A DNA stretch of 64,000 nucleotides from Bacillus sp. OV322 (GCF_900112495.1 NZ_FOMA01000007.1:124001-188000); one strand, 5' to 3'. Positions 41,301-50,319 are shown, counted from the first letter of the stretch. Notes: generated by a model not told the origin, from the letters alone. Translations and numbers: made by a program.

Positions 41301-41936
41301 ATGAACATTGAACAAAGACTATACCAAGCTGCTATTGAATTGATAAAAAAAGGCTCTTTTCTTAAAGAAAGTTTATTTAATTTGTTATGTGAGGCGTTCC
41401 CATTGTCAAATCAGGTTGATTGGAGCGTAAGGTGCGAGACTCCTGCGGGATGAGCAGAACTGGTGAGACCCCGCAGGCGTAGCCGAGGAGGCTCACCGGC
41501 TGCCCCGCGGAAAGCGAGCATCCTGGAGCGGAAATCAACCACCTTGTTTCATAGCAACAAAGTTTACGAAAACAGCCTAAAAAAAAGATACCCTTTTGGC
41601 TGGAGCGGTGCAGCAGCTATGTATACGGAAGATGGTGAAATTTTCACAAGCGTTGCTCCTGAGGTTATCAATGCATCGACAGAATTGTGTATTGAAACTG
41701 GGGCGATCCTTGAAGCTCATAAGCATAATAAAAAAGTAACTCATTCTGTTTGTGTAGTAAGAGATGACGAAAAGGCTGAATTTAAAGTTTTAACACCTTG
41801 TGGGGTTTGTCAAGAAAGGCTGCTTTATTGGGGTCCTAATTTAAAAGCAGCAATTACTAACTCAGGTGAGAAGCTTGAATATAAAACACTGAAGGAAATA
41901 CAACCATTTCATTGGTCTAAAGCCTATAATATTTAG
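41301..41936 (+). pseudogene. Cytidine/blasticidin-S-type deaminase split by a MITE-like element
   Basis: ATG at 41301 opens MNIEQRLYQAAIELIKK; then 226 bp of repeat (41352-41577) plus one 8-bp duplication intervene, and the frame resumes RYPFGWSGAAAMYTEDGEIF. Removing element and one duplicate restores a continuous frame of about 133 aa. Zinc motifs remain: STELCIETGAILEAHKHNKK (Cys and catalytic Glu) and TPCGVCQERLLYWGPN. Cytidine deaminase-family enzymes remove amino groups from nucleosides or related compounds. As it stands no full enzyme can be made; a 158-codon frame through the repeat would start with unrelated residues. Confidence 0.9.
41352..41577 (-). mobile_element. MITE-like element, copy E (inside a gene)
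   Basis: 226 bp from GGCTCTTTTCTTAAAG to TTTACGAAAACAGCC. Flanked by TAAAAAAA on both sides (41344-41351 and 41578-41585). Because the host gene can be rebuilt exactly, the ends and the 8-bp duplication are firmly defined. It contains the inverted dyad GGTTGATT / AATCAACC and the inner dyad CCTGCGGG / CCCGCAGG. Confidence 0.95.
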
Positions 41937-42071
41937 CATCTTTCTTAGACCTTTTAAGTAGGCTCTGGTATTCCGGGGTCTTTTTCTTAGTTACAATGAA
42001 CAAAAGAATCATAATGTCCCACATTTGGTTTCACTTAATAATAATAAAAATAATAATTGAGAGGTGATGAA

Positions 42072-42533
42072 ATGTTCATTTGGAAAACATGTGATTATGA
42101 TACCATTCTTTACGAAATGGCTGTAATGAACTCCAACCCTGAATTTGTTAAGCTTTCTGAAGATAAGTCTTTTTTAACAAAAGAGGATATCTTGGCAGAA
42201 CATGAAGAAGAAATCGAGAAGGAACGATATCTGATTTTGGAAAATGAAAATCCCGCAGCCATTGCTGATTTCATTATGTGTAACCCTCGTGATAAAAACC
42301 CCTGGCTGGGACTATTTATTCTACATAAAAATTATCAAAAAAAAGGATATGCAGTGCAGATTTATCAGCATTATGAAGATTTGATGAAGCTGCGGAATGT
42401 GGCAGAAGTTCATTTAGGCTGTTTTGCTGCAAATGCTGTTGGACTGGAATTCTGGGCCAAACGAGGCTTCGCTGTTTATGAAGAAAGAGATTATCGGGGC
42501 AAATTGTTAATGGTTATGAAAAAGAAGCTGTAA
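42072..42533 (+). CDS. GNAT-family N-acetyltransferase
   Basis: A 153-aa single-domain acetyltransferase. Motif A appears as NPWLGLFILHKNYQKKGYAV (acetyl-CoA loop Q-K-K-G-Y-A), and motif B as LGCFAANAVGLEFWAKRGFA followed by VYEERDY. Substrate unknown. The ATG at 42072 lies 8 bp behind GAGAGGTGA; an earlier in-frame GTG-type start is less likely. Monocistronic. Confidence 0.85.
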   Translation: MFIWKTCDYDTILYEMAVMNSNPEFVKLSEDKSFLTKEDILAEHEEEIEKERYLILENENPAAIADFIMCNPRDKNPWLGLFILHKNYQKKGYAVQIYQHYEDLMKLRNVAEVHLGCFAANAVGLEFWAKRGFAVYEERDYRGKLLMVMKKKL

Positions 42534-42829
42534 AATAGGATGACTGTCCTGGCCTTTTGCGGATGGTGCATTTAACCTCAAAAGCATGGAAATATCTTAA
42601 ATAATTTAGGGAGACCCTGTTTTTTCATGTTCACTGAAAATTCGCCGATTTTTTGCTCTCCTGGTAGACCTGCATACAAAAAATCTTTTGGAACAAGTAC
42701 AAATTTTTTATATTCACAAGGTCCCACCCTATTTTTGCCTCACCTGCTTCAGTTTTTTATATTAAAAGTGTATATGTTCATGGCTCCTGGCATTTCTCAC
42801 TATTAAAATAGCAGGCATCTTTCTGTTTT
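42534..42829. other. Intergenic region, nothing recognised
   Basis: AT-rich spacer behind the acetyltransferase. No gene, promoter or clear terminator seen before the repeat copy starts. Confidence 0.45.
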
Positions 42830-42985
42830 GGTTAGAATGCAGCGCAAAATGCAGGACTCCAGCGGGATATATGAGCACCCGCAGGCGCAGCTGAGAAGGC
42901 TCACCGCCCTCCCCGCGGAAACCGAGCATCATGGAACGGGGATCAACCGCCTTGTTCCTCAGCAACATAATTTACGAAAAAAGCC
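42830..42985 (-). mobile_element. MITE-like element, copy F (left part lost)
   Basis: Begins in the interior (GGTTAGAATGCAGCG for GGTTGATTGGAGCG), has a degenerate core (GGACTCCAGCGGGAT, GCACCCGCAGGCGCAGC) and keeps the end AATTTACGAAAAAAGCC. It abuts TAAAAAAAA, the same A-tract context as copies D and E. Confidence 0.8.
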
Positions 42986-43019
42986 TAAAAAAAAGGCTTT
43001 GCTGTATTCAGCAAGGCCT
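42986..43019 (-). terminator. Terminator of the AI-2E family gene
   Basis: AAGGCCTTGCTG pairs with CAGCAAAGCCTT around a 4-nt loop on the minus strand, followed by T8; the T-tract is the A-tract beside copy F. Confidence 0.85.
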
Positions 43020-44120
43020 TCACTCTTCAAGGACAACTTTAGATCTTTTCTTCAATGCAATAAACCTGACAATGTTCAGAACAATTGTTTTTGTGACAGA
43101 ATAGGCTGGAACTGCAAGGATCATGCCTAAAATGCCTGCAATATTTCCGGCAACAAGCAATAAAATAATGATGGTGAGCGGATGGGTATTCAATTTCTTG
43201 CCGATGACCAATGGCGAAATGAAATTTCCATCCAGCTGCTGAACGACGGCTACGACAACGATGACCAGCAGGGCCTGTGTAGGCGAATGCAGCAGCCCCA
43301 CTATGACTGCCGGTGCTGCACCGATGAATGGGCCGACATAAGGGATAATGTTTGTAACTGCGCCGATGATGGCAAATAAAATGGCATACGGCAGTCCAAC
43401 GGCCAAATAGCCGATAAATGTGGCAATTCCTACAAACAAGCAAACAAGAAGCTGCCCTTGAATATAAGTCGCCAGAGTTTCAGATGTTTCTTCAAGAATG
43501 ACTAGTCCTTCTTTTTGATAAGAAGATGGAACAAATTTCATGATGGCCTGCGGCAGCTTGCTCCCATCCTTAAGCATATAAAACAAAACAAAAGGAACAG
43601 TTGCGACTATTAAGGTAATATTGGTCACTACACTCAAAATGGATGACAGGCTGTTGGAAATATTGCCCGGAAGCTGTGTAGCATATCTTTGCAGAGCTGT
43701 TTCTACTTTATCAAGAGAAACATATTCCTGCTGCATTCCCCATTTGAACCAGCTTGAATGTGAAAATTGATCAGTCAGCTGCCTAAGCTCCTGAATATAA
43801 GCTGGCACGTTATTTACAAGCTCAGTAATCTGTCTCGACAATGGCGGCCCCACAAGTGCAGCAAGCAATCCAATAAGTCCAATAAATACGACATATATCA
43901 ATAATATCGCTGCATTTCTTGGGATTTTCCTGTTAACCAGGAACTTGACAACCGGATTAAACATGAAGTAAAGGAAACCCGATATCAGTATCGGGAAAAA
44001 AAGCGTCGAAATGAATATGACAACCGGTTCAAAGAAAAAAGAAATTTTTGTGCTGACATAAATCAGGACAGAAATCATTAAAAGCTCAAATGTCCAAAAG
44101 TGGAGCTTTGATTTGAACAA
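43020..44120 (-). CDS. AI-2E family transporter
   Basis: A 366-aa membrane protein with seven to eight helices and the conserved stretches YVGPFIGAAPAVIVGLLHSP and QQLDGNFISPLVIGKKLNTH. Members export small molecules (E. coli TqsA) or act as Na+/H+ antiporters; function here is unknown. The frame extends to an ATG at 44150, but a GGAGGGG site lies 5 bp before the TTG at 44120 (FKSKLHFWTFELL). Divergent from gabD. Confidence 0.88.
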   Translation of the reverse strand: MFKSKLHFWTFELLMISVLIYVSTKISFFFEPVVIFISTLFFPILISGFLYFMFNPVVKFLVNRKIPRNAAILLIYVVFIGLIGLLAALVGPPLSRQITELVNNVPAYIQELRQLTDQFSHSSWFKWGMQQEYVSLDKVETALQRYATQLPGNISNSLSSILSVVTNITLIVATVPFVLFYMLKDGSKLPQAIMKFVPSSYQKEGLVILEETSETLATYIQGQLLVCLFVGIATFIGYLAVGLPYAILFAIIGAVTNIIPYVGPFIGAAPAVIVGLLHSPTQALLVIVVVAVVQQLDGNFISPLVIGKKLNTHPLTIIILLLVAGNIAGILGMILAVPAYSVTKTIVLNIVRFIALKKRSKVVLEE

Positions 44121-44391
44121 AAAATCCCCTCCGCTCGCTTTAAATTTCAAATGGCAAACCTCACTATATGTATATAGTAACTATACTTGATATCTGTTTG
44201 CCTGAAAAGGGAAATTGCAGTTTAAGCAAAACACAGGGACCTAGCCTGCATTGCAGAATAAAAATGCGGGATATAAAAAGGAATAGGCTTCATACAGGCA
44301 GAAGATTTAAGAGATAAGACAAAGTTGTATATAATAGAAAAAAAAGCGTATGCACCTGCGGCGACGCCACTTTATTCGGGGAGGTTTTTTT

Positions 44392-45810
44392 ATGAAAAAG
44401 TATGGTTTGTATATCAACGGAGAATGGTCCGATTTTGGACTGCCGGAAATTGAAGTAAAAAACCCGGCGACGGATGAAGTGATTGCCACTGTTCCTAATG
44501 GCGGCACCAACGAAGCTAAAAAGGCAGCTGACGCAGCTTATGAGGCCTTCAAAAGCTGGTCTGCCCTCTCAGCCTACGAACGATCTGAACTGCTGTCAAA
44601 GTGGCATCGTTTGATTGAGGATAACAAAGAAGAATTAGGCCGTGTTATGACGGCGGAACAAGGCAAGCCGCTTAAGGAAGCAATAGGAGAAATGAGCTAT
44701 GCGAATGGTTTTATTTCCTGGTATGCCGAAGAAGGAAAACGGGTTTATGGCGAAATGATTCCAGCATCTGCCCAGAATAAGCGGCTCTTTGTAACAAAGC
44801 AGCCAGTAGGTGTGGTTGCCGTTATTACACCATGGAATTTTCCGGCGGCCATGATTACCCGCAAGGTAGCTCCAGCACTGGCTACCGGATGTACAGTCGT
44901 AATCAAGCCGGCCGGCCTGACCCCTCTTACTGCCCTAAAAATGGCTGAACTGGCTGAAGAAGCGGGCATACCCAAAGGCGTCATTAATGTAGTGACAGGG
45001 AAGTCAAAAGAAATCGGAAATGCCTGGATGGAGGATGAACGGGTCAGGAAGCTTACGTTTACAGGTTCAACCGAAGTAGGCAAGGAATTGATGAAAGGAT
45101 CAGCCGAAACGGTCAAGAAAATTTCCCTGGAGCTTGGCGGCCATGCTCCTGCAATAGTAATAGAAGATGCGGATCTTGATAAGGCAGCAGATGGTGTAAT
45201 CAGCTCAAAATTCCGCAATGCAGGCCAGACCTGCGTTTGTTCCAACAGGATTTATGTTCATGAAAATATTTACCAAGCTTTCATTGAAAAATTGCTGCCA
45301 AAAGTCAAGGCCCTTAAGATCGGCAACGGTATGGAAGAAGGCGTCGAGATTGGCCCGCTGATTGATGAACATGCAGTAAAAAAAGTCCAAAGGCATATAG
45401 ATGATGCCATCAGTCTTGGAGCCAAGCTGGAAACAGGAGGGAAATCCAAGGGAGGGCTTTATATGGAGCCTACAGTAATCTCCAATATAAACGATGATAT
45501 GCTTTGTATGCATGAAGAAACGTTCGGCCCCCTTCTTCCAATTGCAACATTTACAACAGAAGAAGAAGCCATAGAGCGTGCCAACAATTCTATATTTGGA
45601 CTGGCCGCTTACGTTTTCACTGAAAATATTACCCGCGGGATCAAGGTTTGCGAAGCCCTTGAATTTGGAATCGTCGGCTTAAACGATGGCCTTCCATCCA
45701 CTCCGCAGGCACCATTTGGCGGTTTCAAACAAAGCGGGCTCGGACGCGAAGGCGGGCACCACGGAATTGAAGAGTACCTTGAAGTAAAGTATATTTCTCT
45801 CGGTCTATAA
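44392..45810 (+). CDS. gabD: Succinate-semialdehyde dehydrogenase family enzyme
   Basis: A 472-aa NAD(P)-dependent aldehyde dehydrogenase. Catalytic Glu in LELGGHAPAIVIED and catalytic Cys in NAGQTCVCSNRIYVH; the C-terminal FGGFKQSGLGREGGHHGIEE is typical of succinate-semialdehyde dehydrogenases. TP-VGVVAVITPWNFPAAMITRK marks the cofactor domain. It would oxidise succinate semialdehyde from GABA breakdown, but related aldehydes are possible and no gabT or gabP is adjacent. ATG at 44392 behind GGGGAGG. Confidence 0.88.
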   Translation: MKKYGLYINGEWSDFGLPEIEVKNPATDEVIATVPNGGTNEAKKAADAAYEAFKSWSALSAYERSELLSKWHRLIEDNKEELGRVMTAEQGKPLKEAIGEMSYANGFISWYAEEGKRVYGEMIPASAQNKRLFVTKQPVGVVAVITPWNFPAAMITRKVAPALATGCTVVIKPAGLTPLTALKMAELAEEAGIPKGVINVVTGKSKEIGNAWMEDERVRKLTFTGSTEVGKELMKGSAETVKKISLELGGHAPAIVIEDADLDKAADGVISSKFRNAGQTCVCSNRIYVHENIYQAFIEKLLPKVKALKIGNGMEEGVEIGPLIDEHAVKKVQRHIDDAISLGAKLETGGKSKGGLYMEPTVISNINDDMLCMHEETFGPLLPIATFTTEEEAIERANNSIFGLAAYVFTENITRGIKVCEALEFGIVGLNDGLPSTPQAPFGGFKQSGLGREGGHHGIEEYLEVKYISLGL

Positions 45811-45826
45811 AAAACTTTATCATGAC

Positions 45827-45866
45827 AAAAACCAGCAGGCTTAAACAATTCTGCTGGTTTTTTTGT
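45827..45866 (+). terminator. Terminator after gabD
   Basis: AAAACCAGCAG pairs with CTGCTGGTTTT around a 12-nt loop, then TTT. Confidence 0.88.
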
Positions 45867-45905
45867 ATGCCGCTCCTATATTAGGGGAATTGCCCTTTAT
45901 GCCAC

Positions 45906-47432
45906 TTATGTAAGCTGCAGTTTTTGGGCTTCTTCTTTAAGCATCGTTCCATTAATTGAATAATTAGTATGCCATGAAAATGCCTTTTCAAGCACATGCG
46001 GGGTTTGGCCCCCGCTCTCCAATGCTTCCGCAAAGTAGCTGTGAAGCTGCTTGCGGTACATGGGGTGTGCACAATTTTCTATAATAAGAGACACTTTTTC
46101 TTTTGGGGCCAGTCCTCTTAAGTCCGCATATCCCTGTTCCGTAACGAGAATATCCACATCATGTTCGGTATGATCAATATGTGAAGCAAATGGTACAATG
46201 CTTGAAATTTTCCCATTTTTAGCAATAGATTTCGTAACAAAAATGCCGAGACGGGAATTTCGGGCAAAGTCACCTGAACCTCCTATTCCATTCATCATTT
46301 TAGTACCACAGACATGGGTGGAATTAACATTGCCGTAGATGTCCGCTTCCAAAGCAGTATTAATAGAAATCAAGCCAAGCCTTCTGATAATTTCAGGATG
46401 ATTGGAAATCTCCTGAGGTCTAAGAACAAGCTTGTCCCGGTATCGGTCCATATTGCTGTAGACTTCTTTCATTTTTTCCTCAGAGAGAGTAATTGAGCAG
46501 CCCGAAGCAAACTTTACTTTCCCTGCATCCAAAAGGTCAAAGACAGAATCCTGCAGCACTTCTGAATACACTTCTAAATCGGTGAATTCCGATTCCAGCA
46601 ATCCGTGGAATACAGCATTTGCAACAGTCCCGATTCCTGACTGAAGCGGCGCCAGGCTTTTTGTCAGCCTTCCCTGCCTGATTTCCAGGCGCAGAAAGTC
46701 AATTAAATGACTGGCAATCATGGCGGTCTCCGGATCAGGGGGGACAATATTAGAAGGAGAGTCGGGCTGATTAGTAATCACGATCCCTTTAATTTTCCCG
46801 ATTTCGACTTTGATTCCCTTGCTGCCGATGATATCGTTCACCTTCGTCACTCCAATAGGCTGGCGCTCACCCTGCTTTGACGGCGAATATATATCATGAA
46901 TTCCCTCAAGCCCTGTGGGATGGGCCAAATTTAATTCAACAATGACCTCTTTTGCTTTTTCTGCAAAAATAGAGGAATTCCCAACAGAAGTCGTCGGAAT
47001 GATCATACCATCTTCAGTTATGGAAAGAGCTTCTACAATCGCAAAGTCAATGGGCTGCAAAATATCACCGCGGATCATTTCAGCTGTATGTGACAAATGC
47101 TGATCAACATACATCATTTCTCCCTGGTTTATTTTTTGCCGCATGGAGGAATCCGCCTGGAAAGGAAGCCGTTTATTAATAATACCTGCTTCAGCCATGA
47201 AACGATCAACATCAGAACCTAAAGATGCGCCTGTGTATACATTCACTTTCAGCGGTTCGTTTCTTGAGCGTTCCACTAAAGCCAAAGGTATTGCTTTTGC
47301 ATCTCCCGCACGTGTAAAGCCGCTCAATCCCAGTGTCATCCCATCTTTAATCCATGAAGCGGCCTGCTCAGCAGTTACCACCTTATTCAATAAATCGTGA
47401 TTCCTAATCAGTTTAGAAATGTTCCCTTCCAT
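45906..47432 (-). CDS. Acetyl-CoA hydrolase / succinyl-CoA:acetate CoA-transferase family
   Basis: A 508-aa class I CoA-transferase-fold protein of the Cat1/AarC/Ach1 group. Family stretches include DGMTLGLSGFTRAGDAKAIP near the N-terminus, LAPLQSGIGTVANAVFHGLL (CoA-binding GIG loop) and NGIGGSGDFARNSRLGIFVT. It moves CoA between acetate, succinate or propionate, or hydrolyses acetyl-CoA. A LytTR regulator gene 125 bp upstream on the same strand is a candidate controller. ATG at 47432. Confidence 0.9.
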   Translation of the reverse strand: MEGNISKLIRNHDLLNKVVTAEQAASWIKDGMTLGLSGFTRAGDAKAIPLALVERSRNEPLKVNVYTGASLGSDVDRFMAEAGIINKRLPFQADSSMRQKINQGEMMYVDQHLSHTAEMIRGDILQPIDFAIVEALSITEDGMIIPTTSVGNSSIFAEKAKEVIVELNLAHPTGLEGIHDIYSPSKQGERQPIGVTKVNDIIGSKGIKVEIGKIKGIVITNQPDSPSNIVPPDPETAMIASHLIDFLRLEIRQGRLTKSLAPLQSGIGTVANAVFHGLLESEFTDLEVYSEVLQDSVFDLLDAGKVKFASGCSITLSEEKMKEVYSNMDRYRDKLVLRPQEISNHPEIIRRLGLISINTALEADIYGNVNSTHVCGTKMMNGIGGSGDFARNSRLGIFVTKSIAKNGKISSIVPFASHIDHTEHDVDILVTEQGYADLRGLAPKEKVSLIIENCAHPMYRKQLHSYFAEALESGGQTPHVLEKAFSWHTNYSINGTMLKEEAQKLQLT

Positions 47433-47556
47433 ATGTATCCCCCATTCCGGCTTTTCTTTCTATATTACCAACCAGGAATAGTATCCTCACCCGTTTTGGA
47501 ATGAAAAGCCTTAATTAAGGGATAAAGCAGAAAAAAACCCGCCTTACACAGAGCAT

Positions 47557-48207
47557 CTAAAAACCAAGTGCCCGCCTGAACTGACTGGCGTAGGTCTGGC
47601 TGACTTGGATTCTAGTAGCATCCTTCATCACAAGTAAGAAAGTCGAGTGGAAATCCGGCAAGATTTCTTCAATAAAATGGATATTCACAATATAAGAGCG
47701 ATGGACTCTTATGAATAATTCATTTGGCAAAAACCATTCAATTTCACTCAAATTCAGTTTATGCGATCCGCTGATCCGCTTTGAAACAACGCTTGTCTTT
47801 CGATTCTGGGCTTCGAGGTACATAACCTCCCCGTATGGAACCGGTATCCACCGGTCAATGGTTTTAATAGTCAAAAAAGATGAAGGCATGAAAGAAGGCT
47901 TTGATGGCAAGATGGCTGTAACAACGCCTCTTGTGCTTCCATTGTCAAGGATTGGAACAGACATCCCGTAATAGGGAACACCGAATCCATTTCTCTCAAT
48001 GAATTCGGACGTTTTTTTGTGTACGGTCAATGCCTTATATGTCACTGTATCTTCACTTACTCTGTCACCTGGCCTAATTTTTAAATCAACCTTTTTGCTC
48101 GGCTGATAGTATATAAAATTTTGATCATTCGCCACTGCAATCGAGGTATCTTTCGGAAAGAATTCACTGATTACATTCATTACAGACGACATTGTAAATG
48201 GATCCAT
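47557..48207 (-). CDS. LytTR-domain transcriptional regulator with N-terminal sensor region
   Basis: A 216-aa protein. The N-terminal 110 residues (NVISEFFPKDTSIAVANDQN, VTYKALTVHKKTSEFIERNG, YYGMSVPILDNGSTRGVVTA) look like a PAS/GAF-type small-molecule sensor. The C-terminal LytTR DNA-binding domain has YGEVMYLEAQNRKTSVVSKR and FIRVHRSYIVNIHFIEEILP. There is no receiver domain, so it is not a classical response regulator. ATG at 48207 sits 8 bp behind GAGGTG. It may control the CoA-transferase gene downstream. Confidence 0.85.
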   Translation of the reverse strand: MDPFTMSSVMNVISEFFPKDTSIAVANDQNFIYYQPSKKVDLKIRPGDRVSEDTVTYKALTVHKKTSEFIERNGFGVPYYGMSVPILDNGSTRGVVTAILPSKPSFMPSSFLTIKTIDRWIPVPYGEVMYLEAQNRKTSVVSKRISGSHKLNLSEIEWFLPNELFIRVHRSYIVNIHFIEEILPDFHSTFLLVMKDATRIQVSQTYASQFRRALGF

Positions 48208-48407
48208 GAAAATCACCTCGGGTTATTTTGTAAAAAAGAAACTGCAAGCCCGATTGCCCGTGCCTGCCCTATAAAGTACAGTGCTATTTTACATCCTTTT
48301 TAATAGGAAGAAAACCATAACAGCATTTTTTGCAATAATAAGGCTGCATTGTCCTCATGTCCGTCTCATGCGATGAAGATTTACTTCCGCCGGCTTCAAT
48401 TAGTCCC

Positions 48408-48438
48408 TAAAAAAAAAGCGTTCCTGTTAACAGAACGC
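48408..48438 (-). terminator. Terminator of the amtB-glnK-fbpA unit
   Basis: GGCGTTCTGTTAACAGGAACGC folds into a hairpin on the minus strand and runs into nine T. Confidence 0.82.
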
Positions 48439-48452
48439 CGTTCAAAGCAGCT

Positions 48453-48635
48453 TCAGCTATTATTCTCTTTGTCATTTACTGATTTAACAGGTCGATATTT
48501 CAATATTTCTTCAAGGTTTTTCAGCGGCAAATTGGATAAATACATTCTGTCAGATGCTTGATATGCATTCTCTGCAATAAGGATATTAATGATTCTATGT
48601 TTCTTAGCCTCAATAATCTTCACCAGTCTCCCCAT
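48453..48635 (-). CDS. FbpA-like small basic protein
   Basis: A 60-aa basic protein beginning MGRLVKIIEAKKHRIINILI and continuing AENAYQASDRMYLSNLPLKN, LEEIL. The pattern of a basic helix, a short loop with D-R-x-L/M-Y and a second helix L-x-x-L-E resembles Fur-regulated basic protein FbpA of Bacillus, an sRNA/iron-sparing partner. AGGAGG lies 7 bp before the ATG. No Fur box is visible, and it lies behind glnK, so iron control is not shown. Confidence 0.65.
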   Translation of the reverse strand: MGRLVKIIEAKKHRIINILIAENAYQASDRMYLSNLPLKNLEEILKYRPVKSVNDKENNS

Positions 48636-48692
48636 TTTATACCTCCTGCTTATCATAAACTTCCCAAAGCATCAGAGAATGGCCATCCGCTG

Positions 48693-49055
48693 TCAGTTTT
48701 CATTTTTCAATGCCGCATGCCCTTCATCTCCTGTGCGTATTTTGATAACATTTGAAAGCTCATAAATAAAGATTTTTCCGTCACCAGGCTTTCCTGTATT
48801 CAATAACTTCCGGGCAAGATCCACAACATCACTTACAGGCACTTCGCATACCACAATTTCTATCTTTATGCGGTCATGAAGAGTAATTTCGCGCTTTACC
48901 CCCCTATAGGACTCAATGAAGCCTTTTTGAAGGCCTGTTCCCTTCACTTCAGAAACAGTAATACCGCTCACGCCAATCTTGGCAAGTTCCTTTTTAAATG
49001 ACTCGAACTGCCCGGGACGAGTAATAATATCTATTTTAGTCAGGATATCCCCCAT
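48693..49055 (-). CDS. glnK: Nitrogen regulatory protein P-II (GlnK)
   Basis: A 120-aa PII signalling protein that binds ATP/ADP and 2-oxoglutarate and blocks AmtB. Features: GVSGITVSEVKGTGLQKGF, T-loop ESYRGVKREITLHDRIKIEI without the uridylylated Tyr, and B-loop NTGKPGDGKIFIYEL. The absence of the Tyr agrees with Bacillus GlnK, which is not uridylylated. It starts 12 bp after amtB. Confidence 0.95.
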   Translation of the reverse strand: MGDILTKIDIITRPGQFESFKKELAKIGVSGITVSEVKGTGLQKGFIESYRGVKREITLHDRIKIEIVVCEVPVSDVVDLARKLLNTGKPGDGKIFIYELSNVIKIRTGDEGHAALKNEN

Positions 49056-49067
49056 GCTTCCGCCTCC

Positions 49068-50291
49068 TTATATTGATTCGTGATAAGCTTTTTCACCATG
49101 CAGAGTTATATCTAGCCCCAGTGATTCTTCTTCCTCATTAACCCTAATCGGCATAAATACATGTATGGCTTTTGCGATAATGAATGTAAGCACAGCTACA
49201 AATATATAAGTAGCAGCAATAGCCGCCAGCTGTTTCCAAAGAAGTCCTGCATCACCATAAAAAAGTCCGTCAGCCCCGGCTGTATTTACCTTAGTTGTCG
49301 CAAACAGCCCCGTTGCGATGCCTCCCCAAGTGCCGCCCACTCCGTGTAATCCGAAGGCATCAAGAGAATCATCGTATCCAAGCTTTCTCTTAAGGAAAAA
49401 GACTCCCCAGAAACAAATGGCCCCGCCAATCAATCCAATGATAATTGAAGCGCCAGGTGTAACAAAACCGCAGGCAGGTGTAATGGCAACAAGCCCGGCA
49501 ATAGCTCCCGAAAGTGCTCCAAGCATGGTCGGTTTTTTGTTTATGATATATTCCACCAAAAGCCAGCCCAGGATCCCAGCTGAAGCTGCAATGGCGGTAT
49601 TCACGAAAACAGTCATCGCTACATCATTAATAGTTAAAGCACTTCCTACATTAAATCCATACCATCCAAACCATATTAACGTTGCCCCTAAAAATGTCAA
49701 AGGAAGATTGTGCGGGGAACTAACATTAGAACCCTTCCTTTTCCCAAGAAGGATGGCTAGAACCAGCCCTGTCACCCCAGATGAAATATGAACGACGTTC
49801 CCCCCTGCAAAATCAAGCGTGCCCAGTTCACGAAGCCAGCCCCCTGCTCCCCATACCCAGTGAGCAACTGGAGCATACACCAATAGAGACCAGAATATGG
49901 AGAAAATAAGAAATGCTGAAAATTTCATACGCTCAGCTATTCCCCCTGATATAATGGAAACCGTAAGGACAGCAAAAGTCATCTGGAACATCATAAATAA
50001 ATTATGCGGTATGGTTGCACTATAATCCGGATTTGGTTTAAATGTTACCCCTTTTAGCCCAGCCCAATCCAAATTGCCAAAGAATGCATTGCCTCCCGCA
50101 GAAAACGATATAGAGTACCCCGCAAGCACCCATAGAATCGATACCACCGCAATGGGCATGTAGCTATGCATTGCTGTGCTCAGTACATTCTTGCTTTTAA
50201 CCATTCCTCCATAAAACAATGCAATGCCTGGTGTCATAACCCAAACCAGTAAAGTAGCTAAAAACATAAAAACTGTATCGCCCATTTGCAT
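49068..50291 (-). CDS. amtB: Ammonium transporter AmtB (NrgA)
   Basis: A 407-aa ammonium channel with about eleven helices. Amt motifs: MTPGIALFYGGMVKSKNVLS at the N-terminus, FDFAGG-like LDFAGGNVVHISSGVTGLVL, and DSLDAFGLHGVGGTWGGIATG with one of the twin pore His. The start MQMGDTVFMF equals that of B. subtilis NrgA as I recall it. First gene of amtB-glnK, behind a TnrA/GlnR-type box. Confidence 0.96.
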   Translation of the reverse strand: MQMGDTVFMFLATLLVWVMTPGIALFYGGMVKSKNVLSTAMHSYMPIAVVSILWVLAGYSISFSAGGNAFFGNLDWAGLKGVTFKPNPDYSATIPHNLFMMFQMTFAVLTVSIISGGIAERMKFSAFLIFSIFWSLLVYAPVAHWVWGAGGWLRELGTLDFAGGNVVHISSGVTGLVLAILLGKRKGSNVSSPHNLPLTFLGATLIWFGWYGFNVGSALTINDVAMTVFVNTAIAASAGILGWLLVEYIINKKPTMLGALSGAIAGLVAITPACGFVTPGASIIIGLIGGAICFWGVFFLKRKLGYDDSLDAFGLHGVGGTWGGIATGLFATTKVNTAGADGLFYGDAGLLWKQLAAIAATYIFVAVLTFIIAKAIHVFMPIRVNEEEESLGLDITLHGEKAYHESI

Positions 50292-50319
50292 ATTTTCATT
50301 CCCCCGTTTTGTTGATTGA

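Noticed and set aside
41463-41936. Reading 41463-41936 as an intact gene
   Set aside because: Its first 40 or so codons are repeat sequence; the true start is at 41301, before the insertion.
43039-43443. Second minus-strand frame within the AI-2E gene
   Set aside because: Out-of-frame shadow rich in His, Cys and Arg.
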